Both the position numbers and the translations under genes were made by a program. Below the pieces are notes generated by a model. The model ran no database searches. It saw only the letters and a program-made list of their open reading frames with translations, and was not told the DNA's origin. A stretch of 64,000 nucleotides of DNA from Cladocopium goreaui (Eukaryota; Sar; Dinophyceae; Suessiales; Symbiodiniaceae): contig CAMXCT020006445.1 in assembly GCA_947184155.2 (NCBI GenBank), forward strand, positions 724,723-788,722. Reading direction: 5' to 3'. Each line of letters starts with the position of its first letter. The first letter of the stretch is position 1. Below, in pieces: positions 21,887 to 33,457 of the stretch.

Positions 21887-22313
21887 CTAGTGAAATGGAT
21901 CATTCCCGAAAATTCCCGTGCGTTCAGAACGCACAAGTAAGATTGCTAGATGAGCCGGGTTTACCATTGCTTCGAAAATCGCAAAATCTTTGGGGAGAAC
22001 GGAGACTAGTAACGTTTGTTGATTTCCAAGCAACAAGCAAGCAAATGTAACTGGCTCACCGCAGGGGTAACGAATGATGCCGAGATCCTGGAAACATCTC
22101 GAAAACCTACGAGTACCATTTGTTGGTAATATACTATTAATATATGCAATGGTTAATATATTAATGGTTATTATATGGTTAAGTTCATGATAGTTAATAA
22201 TAATCTGGTTGGATGCTTCAAATATGGTTATCCTATGATAACCCCTATGAGAATGCTATGATTAACCAATCAACACTGGTACGTTTTTAATTGGAAATCC
22301 TATCTGGTTGGTG

Positions 22314-22409
22314 GTTTCAATCCCTCTGAAAAATATGACTTCGTCAGTTGGGATGATGACATTCCCAACTGAATGGAAAAATAAAAAATGATCCAAACCA
22401 CCAACCAGC
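22314..22409. mobile_element. Family C element (C7)
   Basis: CTGGTTGGTGGTTTCAATCC...CCAAACCACCAACCAG, without leader. An AATCAACACTGGTACGTTT... flank is shared with C1 at 2300-2340. Confidence 0.8.
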
Positions 22410-22629
22410 TAGGCTCTGAATCATGACCACAATAATGTTGCAATGCTGTCGAATAATCCTCAGATACCTTCAGTCATGCTGGAAGGCCGTCCCTTGGCCC
22501 AACGTCGTTGGGAAAATCAGCCAATCCAAAGCATTTCTTGGGGATTGATGTTTGTTTTCATAAAGAGCTAGAAGGTATCTATCAGACAAAAAGGCATTGA
22601 TGTTTGATGTTTTGGTATTATGTGTTGAT

Positions 22630-22705
22630 GTTTTGTCATGTTTCAGACTCATCAAAATCGGCATGAGCGACCATGACTCGCTTGACCGGTACCCACAACA
22701 GGCCA
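22630..22705 (-). CDS. Weak exon candidate
   Basis: The minus frame PGLLWVPVKRVMVAHADFD looks beta-rich. Splice sites not resolved. Confidence 0.35.
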
Positions 22706-22884
22706 GGTAGCGAAAACAACTGTGTTTAGCATACTGTCAACTCACAACATATGAAGATAATCTTGGATTTGCTTATCTAAGGACCCCCCAAAAAACAATA
22801 TTCCCAATAGATTATCCTAGTGGAATTCCAAGAAAATGAACACATAATCTTCAGCAAATTGAGGGCATCCGATAACCATGCACC

Positions 22885-23014
22885 TACAATGTGGGCCCCC
22901 CAGTTATGTTTGTCGGTTTATAAACCCCATTCACTTAGTTCGTTATAGGTATCATAAACCATAGTTATTGAAGTTATAACCCAACTTAGCTATCGTTTGG
23001 GGGCCCCACATTGT
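22885..23014. mobile_element. Family B element (B4)
   Basis: TACAATGTGGGCCCCCCAG...GGGGGCCCCACATTGTA, almost perfect ends. The interior is nearly the same as B1. Confidence 0.85.
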
Positions 23015-23157
23015 ATATGGCCCTCTATACATCAAAAAACTCTGATGTTCAAATTCACCCCAGAAAAAACGGCAACTGCCAACCAGAGGCAAATGGTTGT
23101 TTCCCTGTGGCATCAAAAGTTCCCTATATAAGAAATCACAACAAATGGATACAAATC

Positions 23158-23253
23158 CCATGTGCTCCATGGTGCTGGAATATTTACCAACATTTGCCAG
23201 AACAACATCACCCAGTCATGTAGGTAAATATACCATGCATGGAGCATATGGGA
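23158..23253. mobile_element. Family D element (D4)
   Basis: CCCATGTGCTCCATGGTGCTGG...ATGCATGGAGCATATGGG. Confidence 0.75.
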
Positions 23254-23264
23254 ATGGTTGTTTG

Positions 23265-23395
23265 GGTTTAGGTCCAGGTGCAACGCCAAACATCTCCAGC
23301 TGAGACACATATCCAGAGTCGGTGACCCATTTGCACGCCGGAGGCGTTAGGAAACTTCCACTTTTGTAGTTGCTTCCTGGCTGGGATATCATGTA
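23265..23395 (-). CDS. Exon-like block
   Basis: The open minus frame reads SNYKSGSFLTPPACKWVTDS and YVSQLEMFGVAPGPK. A GT follows TGCAAATGG within it, so the true end may be near 23323. Acceptor ATCCCAG or nearby. Confidence 0.45.
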
Positions 23396-23526
23396 AAAAA
23401 AGGGAAAGATGGGGGAACATGGCAATATATACTAGCAGGATTTATGATATAATTAGATTGATATTATAGATTGGGATACTGTTCAAAACCGTTCAAGAAA
23501 GGAACGTCAAAAAACCCTCGAGGGAC

Positions 23527-23600
23527 TTTGCTGGCATGACTCATGAAGGCCCCGCTCATGGAAAAACGTTGAATGCTGCGCTGTGAAACCCGTTGCTTCA
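23527..23600 (-). CDS. Exon-like block
   Basis: Acceptor GAGCCCAG and donor AGCAAA|GTCCCTCG bound 74 nt. The frame reads QRVSQRSIQRFSMSGAFMSH. Confidence 0.45.
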
Positions 23601-24682
23601 CTGGGCTCTGATTTTTGCATTTTTTTGCAATACATGGGAATGGGTCAAAACCTTGTGCCCCTCGTGAACATCAAAATAGCTGGTAAATGGTATCTATATA
23701 GTATCTATAGGTATTGATAAATTGCTACATCCAAAAAAAAACTATCAGGGCAGATCGTTCTGTGATCTCAGTTCTCAAGCTGAAGATGATTCACCACACT
23801 GACACTCGGAGCTTCTCAGGCCCAGATGAAGAGTGGCAATTTAGCACATGCCAAGATGGTGAATCTCATGATCTCTGAAGGTTGCCCCTGCACCCATCCC
23901 ATATGATATCTGGATTGGATCATTTCATAATTTCATATGGTTGCCCCATATCCAATCCATATATCCATATCCTCCAGAACCCTGCAATGGTGGGAAACTC
24001 AAGTGCCAAACATAGATTGGCTGTGTTCGGCCACGTGATCGATTCGTTATATTTTGGGTGTAATATATATATATATATATATTATTGTATATATATATAT
24101 ATATCACGCACATTTCAAAGATATATTAATATATAAATGTCAGCTTATGGACTTTATATGACTTCAAGTCAAGAGTGGCATGTCCCCTTCAGTCATCATT
24201 TCATCCATTTGTCAATAACTCAAAATTGCTGACCTCCAGGAGTGGATGGCATTGTACATTGCTAAAACATGGAGCTCCTCTCTGGTTTTAAGTCCCCATT
24301 TCCACTTGAAAACCGTTGGAAGTTCCTATATCTAAGGCATATCATAAAACATACTTTTTTTGTTCTTGGTCACATCACTATTCTTGTTGGTTAAACATAC
24401 CTAAACGCGTAAACCACATTTATCCTTGGTATACAGCAAAACCGATGTTACTGCCTAAACACTTAAACCACATCTATCCTTGGCATACAGTAAAACCGCT
24501 GTTGTTGTTGGTAAAAACATGTTTGTCTTCATTAACAATAGAAACAAACCAGTTAAACAGCTGCCCACTATAGATAAGTAAACTATCTCCTAGAGTTCAT
24601 TGTTCTATAGTTATTTATAGCTAACATTCCCATATGAATCCATATGAAACATTCATTAACAAAAAACATCTAGTAAAACCAG

Positions 24683-24792
24683 TACCTTCTGGTAAATTAA
24701 CATAACTATGGAAAATCACCATTTTGAATGGGGAAATCCACTATTTCGACTGGGCCATTTTCAATAGCAAACTGTTAGTTTACCAGAGGCTA
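24683..24792. mobile_element. Family A element (A6)
   Basis: TACCTTCTGGTAAATTAAC...TTAGTTTACCAGAGGCTA, lying 60 bp from the FN3 exon at 24854. Confidence 0.85.
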
Positions 24793-24853
24793 ATATTTTC
24801 CAGTGATCTGTTTCTTGATCTGCCCCAAGTCTACGGCGCCATGTCCCCGGTAC

Positions 24854-24930
24854 TGCGGCGCCTCCCTCGTCGCACTGCACGCGCAGGAAGGCCTGGTACT
24901 GCGCATCCGGGCGCAAAAACTCGACGCTAC
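24854..24930 (-). CDS. Exon: FN3 late strands
   Basis: Acceptor CGACGCCAG and donor GCCGCA|GTACCGG. The frame reads SVEFLRPDAQYQAFLRVQCD then EGG, a textbook FN3 E-F-G pattern (h-x-x-L-x-P-x-x-x-Y-x-h-x-h-R-h...N/D-x-G-G). High third-position GC. The frame stays open to about 24800, so a later donor cannot be excluded. Confidence 0.8.
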
Positions 24931-25726
24931 CTGGCGTCGATTCATGGCCGGGAAAGCGTTGATTCATGGGACCCTAAAATCGTTGATTCATAGATGGTGA
25001 TTCCAGGTTATTCCCCCAGTCATATGGTAAGAATAGATTTTGACCCATCCCCATTAATATAGTGGTATACTATAATGAATGGCTATTAGCTGATAGTCCT
25101 TAAACTATGGCTATTGTAACCCATAGCTAAATTAATTAAGTTTCATCCAGAATGTAGGTTAATAGCTGGGAACAGTTCATCATCTATAAATGGACATGTT
25201 CAAGACTAATTCATGATATGGTCATGACTATATATGGTGAATAGTCATCATTTGGTTCACTTTATGGTTCACTGCATCAGTTATTAGTACAATGTTATGT
25301 TATGCTATTAATCAGTAATAAACATAGGATGATAGTAACCATATGGGAGGATATACAGCTCGTAGTTGTAACCAACCTATATAATCATTTTACAGGTTAA
25401 TAGTGACATTCATAGTAAAATAGACTGATTAACATGGATAGCTATCACTGTGTATAACCATAGATCAAGCTACAATTGCCGTGAATAGAGATATAGGTTA
25501 AGTTTTAGACATATAAAGGTTCATAGGAGGAACATATCTATGCCGAAGCATGTATAGATTCGGATAATGCCTGGAAAATCAGCTGGCAAAGTAGACATTA
25601 CTTGGGATGGGTTAAAACTGTGTACCCTTGATGAACATCAAAATAGCTGTTAAATGGATCCTCACTCTCCTGAAAATTAACATAGGGCTATGAACATAGT
25701 ATCAAACATTGAATGAACCAACCAAT

Positions 25727-25880
25727 ATATATATATATATATACGCATTTTACATCTATCAGTATTGAGTAAATTGGGGCGTGTGGTTAATGTAGTAGTG
25801 TGAACTGTATGTGTATACATATATATATATATATATGTATATGTATATTGTATATGTATATTGTATATGTAAATTGTATA
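25727..25880. repeat. TATA and TGTATA tracts
   Basis: Two ATAT microsatellites and a TATTGTATATGTA short array. No gene seen in 25000-26070. Confidence 0.7.
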
Positions 25881-26071
25881 TGTGGAAACCAACTCTAGCA
25901 GCGTCGAGGACGATTGCATGTTCTTGGTCAATTCGAGGTCTGTCCAAGAAATAGTCTATAGAAAGACCCAAACAGATAGAAAGACTGAAAGTGTGTTTTT
26001 CACTGTGCAAGTAGGATTTTACTGTTCATTTTTTTTTTGGCGGTTGCTAAATCTTAGTGTGGAAACCAATC

Positions 26072-26178
26072 ACCCTCTGGTAAACTAACATAATTATTGA
26101 AAATCACATTTTTTAATGGGTAAATCAACTATAAATGGCAATTTTCAATAGCAAACTGTTAGAGTTTACCAGAGGGTA
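26072..26178. mobile_element. Family A element (A7)
   Basis: ACCCTCTGGTAAACTAACATA...AGAGTTTACCAGAGGGTA, both ends intact. Confidence 0.9.
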
Positions 26179-26234
26179 ATTTTGAGGATTCACCAGTTTT
26201 GTACATTCCCCAAAGGTCAAAAACCAAAGGGGGA

Positions 26235-26305
26235 AGACCAGCTTCCTTCCGATGATTGGTCAACGGGGAGTCCAACCCCCCGTGACCCCCGCAAAGTATG
26301 ATGAT
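26235..26305 (-). CDS. Weak exon candidate
   Basis: A GC-rich island. The minus frame reads VGLPVDQSSEGSWSSPFG. Boundaries unresolved. Confidence 0.35.
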
Positions 26306-26449
26306 GGTCTTGGTGATTTAAACACCATCTAGATGCACTATCTTTGGTGGTTAACTCATGTTAATAAATATATTTTACTATGGATTTTACCATGGATTTT
26401 ACTCAATCCATGGATTTTACTATCCTTTTTCATAGTTATGTCCACCGTT

Positions 26450-26570
26450 TCTGGTGGAAGTTACCTACCACCAGGGGGTGGCGCCACCCCGCGGCATCGG
26501 GATCCGAGTCGCAGGAACGTGACGCGAGACTCACCGAGCTGCAGCCCAAAGGCCTGGAGGATACCACTGA
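26450..26570 (-). CDS. Exon-like block, strand uncertain
   Basis: A minus-strand consensus donor CTCG|GTGAGTCT lies inside the island, which would make only the right 30-40 bp an exon. The plus frame SESQERDARLTELQPKGLED is also protein-like with GC-rich third positions. Confidence 0.35.
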
Positions 26571-26858
26571 GATAAATCTAGGAATACAGTATTATATATA
26601 TATATTACTGATATAATCTAGGAATATATTTGGGATACTGAGCATACTGGATATTATATCTATAAATAAATAAATATATATATATATACATTTGAGACGG
26701 GCTATTATATATATTATATAAATATATATACGTATGTATAGAATAGGATTCATGAATTAACATGAAATAACGAACCCCCTGAGTTTATCTGTATGGCCTT
26801 GATATTGTGGATATAGACATAGAGTATAGAGATTCAACCAAGCCACCTATTCGGTGAC

Positions 26859-26934
26859 CCCAATAACGGATGCTTGAAATCCAGCTCTATTGTAGAGGGG
26901 GTCAACGACTTTGTTTTAACCGTGTCCCAAAAGT
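26859..26934 (-). CDS. Exon: FN3-like fragment
   Basis: Acceptor AGCTAAG and donor TTGGG|GTCACC give 76 nt, DTVKTKSLTPSTIELDFKHP. The S-x-T-x-x-x-I-x-L-x-h spacing is FN3-like. Confidence 0.5.
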
Positions 26935-27129
26935 CTTAGCTGGTGATAATCCCATGAACATGTTTGTTTTTATTAGATCCACATTGATCCACACATAAAA
27001 AAAAAAACTATAACGAACTCAGCCATATCTTTGTTGAAACAGATTAGATCCACACTTGAGGCACAAAAAACTCATTGAACTCAGGTCATCACTTTTCAAG
27101 CTGACTTTCAGCATAGCCATAGGGCGTAC

Positions 27130-27163
27130 CTGCAGCTCCACCGACACCCGAAGATGTCGATGT
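27130..27163 (-). CDS. Possible short exon
   Basis: Consensus donor GAGCTGCAG|GTACGCC. The frame reads HRHLRVSVELQ. The upstream limit may lie further right. Confidence 0.45.
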
Positions 27164-27458
27164 CTCACACCCGAAGATGATGGGAAAAGTTTATTTGAGC
27201 GTTTAACATCACTATATTTGGGAAATAGATGGGAAATATATAGGAAATATATAGAAACTATATGTTTAACATATTGAATTGGAAATATGACTGTATAATA
27301 TTGATGAGTATGGTGTAAATATAGTTTTTGTAGATATAAACGAAAGGAATGAGATAATTGAAAAAACAATGAAGAACATGAGCCTTATGATCTTATGGTT
27401 GTTTCAAGCATAGAATGGGTTTCCATGTTTTTGTGAGACAAACACCATGGCCCCTGAC

Positions 27459-27541
27459 TTGCTCTGGGAGCATGGTTTGGCATCGGTTTGGGCGAGGGTG
27501 AAACAGAAGGTCTTCCATTTTCTTCAATGCACACCATGGAT
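27459..27541 (-). CDS. Exon: probable FN3 tail
   Basis: Acceptor GGCCTTCCAG and donor GAGCAA|GTCAGG, 83 nt. The frame reads SMVCIEENGRPSVSPSPKPM, like FN3 strand F-G followed by a Ser/Pro linker. Confidence 0.6.
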
Positions 27542-27712
27542 CTGGAAGGCCATAGATCAAAGACATCCCACGTGTATATGCATCTGAGTATATGCATATG
27601 CAGGTATTCTGTGTATATATATATATACCAAGTTACGTTGGCTATAGCTTGGCATTTGAATGTTTTTCTTCCCCACTCTTCCATGCTCTGTCCTCATAGG
27701 TGTTTGGTCAAC

Positions 27713-27809
27713 CTCACAGTTTCCATGGCTTCAGGTCCATCCAGATCTGGGCTACCCAAACTGTAGTTCACTGCTTGCAATTCCAGCTCAAAACGTCCGC
27801 ATTTGCAAC
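27713..27809 (-). CDS. Exon: FN3 late strands
   Basis: The frame reads CKCGRFELELQAVNYSLGSP, matching FN3 E-F strands (C-x-x-Y/F-x-L-x-h-x-A-x-N-x-x-G-x-S-x-P). Acceptor CCTTCGAG, donor TGTGAG|GTTGACC. The frame has no internal Met. Confidence 0.75.
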
Positions 27810-28120
27810 CTCGAAGGTCAAGTGAGGCGCAATTGTTGGGTTAAAAGATTCACTGATTCAGGGCAAACATCTGGGCTGCTTTAGCAAGCCGATGATGTCC
27901 TCTTGTTGTGAGGCAGCTATACTATAACTATAACCATTCTTCAAGAGTTCTTGAGATTCAGTAGGCTCCATCTTCCAAAAGTTTTCTTATCTCTGTTGTT
28001 TTATCATCATAAGTTTGGACTAAGCTAGACCCAACTGAGCATCACTATGACTTGGCTGGATCCACTTGGTACGTTTTAATAAATGTTATCATATAGTTTA
28101 TTATCTGCCTTGCCAGCTAC

Positions 28121-28216
28121 ATAGCTACAGCATTTCCACCCCGTCATGGCCCCCGAAACCCGCTGCGTCGCGGAGCTTTTGAACAGCTCTTTGGCTGCCA
28201 AGATTTGGTGTTCACA
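28121..28216 (-). CDS. Exon, unrecognised
   Basis: Acceptor CTGTCCAG and donor GCTAT|GTAGCTGG enclose exactly 32 codons: CEHQILAAKELFKSSATQRV, then GAMTGWKCCSY. The same frame stays open upstream to about 28285 (DDTSGKTVPLLAVIRRSV), so the true acceptor may be further right. Confidence 0.65.
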
Positions 28217-28279
28217 CTGGACAGATCGACGGATCACGGCCAGCAGAGGAACAGTTTTCCCAGACGTATCATCAAGGTT

Positions 28280-28345
28280 CATGAATTTATGTAATGCATG
28301 TATACATATGCATACATAGTATATATATATACATAGGTATGTATA
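28280..28345. repeat. TATA/CATA-rich tract
   Basis: ATGCATGTATACATATGCATACAT and ATAT runs. The next 180 bp is a TTATTGTTAT-rich pyrimidine stretch without gene signal. Confidence 0.6.
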
Positions 28346-28574
28346 TATTACTAGCATGTTCAATACTCATATCTTTTTATTGGTATTACTGTTATCCTTA
28401 TCACTCGTATCCTTATCATTACTGCTGTTGTTATTATCTGTATTGCATAAACATTGTTGGTCTTATTCTCAGTGCTTGTATCCTTACTATTGCTATTATT
28501 GTTGTTCTGACTATTGTTATTCTTGTATGCAATGTGGTTTCCAAGCAGGAATGACGGGCAAGCAAAACATGTAC

Positions 28575-28673
28575 CTGGTGTAGAATTTCCCCGGTAGGTC
28601 TCGGAAAAGTTCTGCTGACTGGACAACAACCTCTTTGGGCTGGCCATTTTCCAGCCGTCCCGAAACGTCTGAC
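28575..28673 (-). CDS. Exon, well-bounded
   Basis: Acceptor GGTTCCAG and consensus donor ACACCAG|GTACATG, 99 nt. The single best frame reads SDVSGRLENGQPKEVVVQSA, then ELFRDLPGKFYT. It resembles an FN3 C'-E segment, but that is inference. Confidence 0.75.
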
Positions 28674-28683
28674 CTGGAACCGA

Positions 28684-28790
28684 CATATATATATATATAT
28701 ATACATACATATGTATATGTATGTACATATATATATATATATTTATGCATATAGATAGATAAATAAATAGATAGATAGATAGATGGATGA
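28684..28790. repeat. ATAT and TAGA microsatellites
   Basis: ATATAT, GTATATGTA and AGATAGATAGAT runs right at the acceptor side of the exon above. Confidence 0.8.
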
Positions 28791-28828
28791 ATTGCACTAA
28801 ACCTCAGGAACAATACCTAGAAACATCA

Positions 28829-28959
28829 CACAATGTCGGCCGCCCCCCAGTTATGTTTCTTCGTTTATAAACCCCATTGACTATAGTCACATGTATAATA
28901 AACCATATAGTCATATAGCTATTAAAGGTATGTTCACCAACTTAGCTCGACATTGTAGG
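28829..28959. mobile_element. Family B element (B5)
   Basis: CACAATGTCGGCCGCCCCCCAG...CAACTTAGCTCGACATTGTAG. Confidence 0.7.
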
Positions 28960-29168
28960 TTCCATATCAGAAGAAAAAAACTTGCTATCATTGTTGTTAT
29001 TCATGGTGTTTTCTTGTAATGTATATTGTCAAATATATATATATATATATATATGTATATTCATACATCCAGCTCTTGGGGTATATGGAAACCCCGATAT
29101 AGGTTCCATGTCAGAAAAACAAGAACTTTAAACCTTTTCATCTTCCAACTCCAGACTCAGAGCAGCAC

Positions 29169-29243
29169 TCGTTGAAGTCTCCTGTTTGTCGTTTTGTCGT
29201 TGCTGACAGCTGAACCATGGTTGCGGGTTGAACTGCTGAGCTC
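29169..29243 (-). CDS. Exon-like block
   Basis: Acceptor ATTTTCTAG and donor CAACGA|GTGCTG, 75 nt. More than one frame is open (AVQPATMVQLSATTKRQTGD). Confidence 0.45.
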
Positions 29244-29309
29244 CTAGAAAATATCTATAAGAGATCTACAAAGTATGTTTTCCTAGCATAAATTGATAAT
29301 GGCTAATTT

Positions 29310-29400
29310 CTGCTGCTAGATTCTTCTTCTTTTCTTGCCATGATTGGTGGGTCGTCTCAAAAACCAGGCAACCGGCCGGATGATTCGGAAGTGCATGAAT
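29310..29400 (-). CDS. Weak exon candidate
   Basis: The minus frame CLVFETTHQSWQEKKKNLAA is protein-like. No good acceptor nearby. The 29400-30290 stretch beyond holds only AT-rich intron-like sequence. Confidence 0.35.
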
Positions 29401-30292
29401 GGGATATCCCACATGATTGAATTATCAGCGCATTTAACAATGGGTTATACAGTTCATTTGTCAATTCGTTGACTGTAAGACGGGTTGATTTATACAGTTA
29501 TCTACTCAATAGGTTAATTTATCAGTTGATCATTGTTTCTTCTGTCTACCTTTATTGTTGGGCAAATTCCCATTGCAATTGTCTTGTCACAACATACCTG
29601 GGATGACCCCATGTAGTCATGGAACGTATATGTTGTCCGCTTGTAGCTACTGTAGGCCAGCTAGGCTAATCTGCTATCACAACTAACAAATCAGCTATCA
29701 TAGTTGATTATTTGCTAAAAATGATGAAAATTAATCAGCAACACTGGATTATGATCATAGTTGGGGTATAAATCTGCTACCAAATCATACCCAAAACTTT
29801 GGGCCCTCCACTTTGGTAGCCCCTACAAATGATGCCTGAATGCAGTCTTGCTGATTTAATTCCATTTTTAGCAAAGCAATTCAAAGCTTGTGTTTCCTGA
29901 TAGGGATTCCCATTTATGGTCATAATGGTCCCCAATAAGCAACTAGTTCATACATAACAAATCAACTATCACCATGTTTTTTAATATGCCCATATTTTGT
30001 GGTTACAAAAACACTATTTCCTGGTTAAATCCACAATTTGCCAGATTTATGGTTGCTAAATCACCATCATATCCCATTATATCCAATGTTTATTGCTTAA
30101 TTCCCCATTGGTGGTTGGTAAATATTCTTGTTTATCTCTCAATCACCGAAGGTTGTGATGGGGAAAAAATCCAATGTTGAATGAGTAGTGATATCCTATA
30201 TTTCCCGCTCAAATCCATAATTTTGGTGACTAAAATCACCACTTTTGGTACTTAATTACATATGTTCAGTGCTAAACAGCTAACAACCCAAC

Positions 30293-30347
30293 ACATCTTT
30301 CCGCCGAGGTCCGAGGTTTTTCAGCGGTTAGCAGTTTCTCCATGACA
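30293..30347 (-). CDS. Short exon
   Basis: Acceptor GTTGACGAG and donor AGATGT|GTTGGG. The frame reads VMEKLLTAEKPRTSAERC, helix-like. Confidence 0.5.
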
Positions 30348-30772
30348 CTCGTCAACAGTTAAATCCGTGAATCAAATAATTTATTTATACAACTGTTGAA
30401 TCATAATTGAATCAATAGTTCATTTATATACTGTTGACAATGGCTAAAGGTATCGAACAGTATCACCAATGTTCATCACCTCTTTTGAATTTGACCCTAC
30501 TTGACAGTTGATCATCAGCTAATCCATGGTTAAATCCCTGCAGTTATGGCCCTTTACCAGTTATTACGTACTAACAGTCACCCCATTTATGGAATGTGTT
30601 TGATCATACTCTTATAACCACTTATACAATTATAAGCGCTTATAACACCATTTATGGAATGGTTTTAATCATATTTATAACCATCATGTACTAACATACA
30701 ACCTATATTAGTCTAGTTAAAACCACGTAAATAACTAATAGCCATGGCATGCCATGGCCATATAGTTATCAC

Positions 30773-30973
30773 CAAGTTATCGCTCTCCAAAAACGCGCCT
30801 CCAATTCCGTGGCGGTGTCCTCGGCCTCGGCCGCGGCCGCCGCCTCAACAGCATCCAAGATGCCACTGGTGCGCCACTGGCGCTGCAGCGACCAAACCTT
30901 TGACGGTGGGGAACGGCGCAGCGAAAGGGCGCAGTAAGAAGGCCCGGCTCGACATCCCAAGGGGGGGTAATTT
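30773..30973 (-). CDS. Exon: FN3-like plus Ala/Glu-rich helix
   Basis: A 201-nt island from acceptor CAGTAG to donor ACTTG|GTGATAAC. The frame reads YCALSLRRSPPSKVWSLQRQ, then LDAVEAAAAAEAEDTATELE. The plus strand is open too (SVAVSSASAAAAASTASK), but neighbours favour minus. Confidence 0.6.
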
Positions 30974-31372
30974 CTACTGAAGATTTCCATAGATGTAACT
31001 GATGGAATTCTTAAATATATTTAAATATCTAATACCAACTTTAAGTTGAGGGGTTTTGATTATTTGTTGATATTTGTTGGTATGCCAGTTTTTTTTTAAA
31101 AAATGGGGATGTCTATTGCAAAAGCTGCAACAATGAGAGAGTTGACCGATTTGGACCAGGCAAACCATATGATGAACTTCCACGGCAAGCCTTGGATGTG
31201 GTTTTTTAGCCACCATAAGGACTCCATTCATCGTGTAACCAGTAACCTGCAAAATGCTGTGAATTCTGGTTTCCCAGTCTCAGCATGGCCAATCAGCCAG
31301 ATACCCAGCAAAAAATAATTACTTTACTTCGTGTGATCCCCACCATGACATTTATACATTTTCTTACTGGCA

Positions 31373-31845
31373 AATCTTCTGGCATTCTATCTGACATATC
31401 TTCTGATATTCTATTTGACATTCTATCTGGCATATCTTCTGGCATATGATCTGGCATATCTTCTGGCATATCTTCTGGCATTCTATCTGGCAAATCTTAT
31501 GGCATTCTATCTGGCATATCTTCTGGCACTCTATCTGACATATCTTCTGGCATTCTATCTGGCATATCTTCTGGCATTCTATCTGACATATCTTCTGGCA
31601 TTCTATCTGACATATCTTCTGGCATATCTTCTGGCATATCTTCTGACATATCTATCTGGCATATCTTCTGGCATATTTTCTGGCATTCTATCTGGCAAAT
31701 CTTCTGGCATTCTATCTGGCATTCTATCTAGCATATCTTCTGGCATATTATCTGGCATTCTATCTGGCATATCTTCTGGCATATCTTCTGACATTCTTTC
31801 TGACATTCTTTTTAACTTTCTTCTGCACATTCTTTGTCCCATATC
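31373..31845. repeat. 12-bp tandem array
   Basis: About 38 copies of ATCTTCTGGCAT / TTCTATCTGGCA variants. The minus strand encodes a four-residue repeat (MPED/MPDR) that stays open, and the plus strand a hydrophobic one (YLAY/LLAF). I read it as a minisatellite; expression is unproven. Confidence 0.9.
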
Positions 31846-31854
31846 TTCCTACAT

Positions 31855-32094
31855 GAGGTCCGGCAGGGAACACTTGGCGTGGATACTCGCGGTTGAGGTC
31901 CGGCAGGGAACACTGGGCGTGGATGGTCGTGGTTGAGGTCCGGCAGGGAACGCTGGGCGAGGATGGTCGTGGTTGAGGTCCGGCAGGGAACATTGGGCGT
32001 GGATGGTCGTGGTTGAGGTCCGGCAGGGAACACTGGGCGTGGATGGTCGTGGTTGAGGTCCGGCAGAGAACACTGTGGGTCGCGGGTCGCAGTT
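31855..32094. repeat. 40-bp x 6 minisatellite
   Basis: GAGGTCCGGCAGGGAACACT... repeats at 31855, 31895, 31935, 31975, 32015 and 32055. Because 40 is not a multiple of three, each frame shows the same peptide in rotation (CRTSTTTIHAQ...), explaining the three overlapping ORFs. Confidence 0.95.
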
Positions 32095-32196
32095 GAGCAA
32101 GGACGACGAGGACGACGAGGACGACGAGGAGGACGAGGAGGAGGAGGAGAGGAGGACGAGGCAGGAGGAGGCGGAGGAGGAGAAGGAGGAGGAGGC
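32095..32196. repeat. Purine-rich GAGGAC/GAGGAG tract
   Basis: About 100 bp almost purely of A, G and C on the plus strand, directly after the 40-bp array. Confidence 0.9.
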
Positions 32197-32371
32197 AACT
32201 GACATACAATCTAACAACCCTCACCTGGCAGGTGGGGAAAAATCTTAGCTTAGTAGAGAATCCCATTGATACCAAAAGCCTAGAGGATTTGCTTCTACCC
32301 ATCCAAGATTGACCTAGTCAGCATCTGAGTGGCCTCGAAAAAACACCCGGAAGTTACGGGCAAGTGACTAC

Positions 32372-32435
32372 CACGCAGTTCACCGCAGCGCTCAAAAAGT
32401 TGATCACTGGTTCCAGCATCGAACCTGAAGCGACC
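32372..32435 (-). CDS. Exon, hydrophobic beta
   Basis: Acceptor CCTAAAAG and donor CTGCGTG|GTAGTCAC enclose 64 nt. The frame reads SGSMLEPVINFLSAAVNCV. Confidence 0.65.
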
Positions 32436-32849
32436 TTTTAGGTTTTGCCAACGGGTTCAACGGGTAGCTGAACTTGTAAATATATATATATATATTTATA
32501 TTACCCAAAAAGATAGAACAGTGAAGTATCTCACTCGAATAGTGATGACAATTCACCATTTGTAGATCCAGTAAATCACAAAAAATCTCACGAAATCTTT
32601 CTACCTTTTCGGGGGTGAAAAATCCACCATTTTGATCGGAGATCATTTCCAGAGGAAACCATGGAAATTTCGCTATGTGTTTTTTTTTCCAGAGGGAATA
32701 CAGTAATAAGGAGCTTCTCTGAAAAAGTATGTACCCTAAAATTTACTGTATGGTTAATTAATGCTGACCATCATTTTCCCTATGCAGATATAATCATTTG
32801 GGGTTACCAGGTATCCCCTATGTTGAGACAAATCCAAAGGATGCAACAC

Positions 32850-32896
32850 CAAGGTCCTGCAACTGTCAAGGTCGGAAAGAGTTTCAAACACGGGAC
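32850..32896 (-). CDS. Short FN3-like exon
   Basis: Acceptor GACTTTCAG and donor CCTTG|GTGTTGC, 47 nt, VPCLKLFPTLTVAGPW. Confidence 0.5.
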
Positions 32897-33090
32897 CTGA
32901 AAGTCACTCCCAGCTTCATCATTTTTGAAAGCCCTGAGATCTAAGAGTCGCGTGACTAGGAATTGACGGTAAAAATCCCAATGTGTGTTGGTAAAATGGA
33001 CATGACTCCTCTCAACAAGCATTAGTGAGGTCACTGCTTAAGTCTCGGGAATCAGAAACTATTCTCCAGCCATTCTCACGAGAAAGATAC

Positions 33091-33171
33091 CATCCATCCA
33101 TCCAATCCATCCGAGAGATGTTCAAACGTAGATATGTTCCAGTTGTGACATAGCCAACCATCAAGATCTGG
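33091..33171 (-). CDS. Exon, unrecognised
   Basis: Strong acceptor TTTTTAATTCAG and donor GGATG|GTATCTTTC bound exactly 27 codons: PDLDGWLCHNWNISTFEHLS. Confidence 0.6.
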
Positions 33172-33457
33172 CTGAATTAAAAATAAATCATCAATCTGAA
33201 ATCCTTGGTGAATTAATTGGGAATGTCCCTTAAGATGACGTCCTTTTATTGAGATCGCCATAATTCACCCACATGGCATAAAGTGAACACGGTGAACATT
33301 GGGAATTCATATGCATCTGGGTAAACTATAATATTTCACTACCCTGAATTAAGGCCATATTGGGATGATTTCCCTAACATAAACCATGATTCCAGGCTTC
33401 GGTCGCGACGTGAGGTCGTGATGAAATTTACCCAGATGCATTTTAAAAAAATACCAC

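Noticed and set aside
31760-32302. Proline-rich ORFs of 122-180 codons
   Set aside because: They arise from a 40-bp repeat seen in three rotating frames plus a purine-rich tract.
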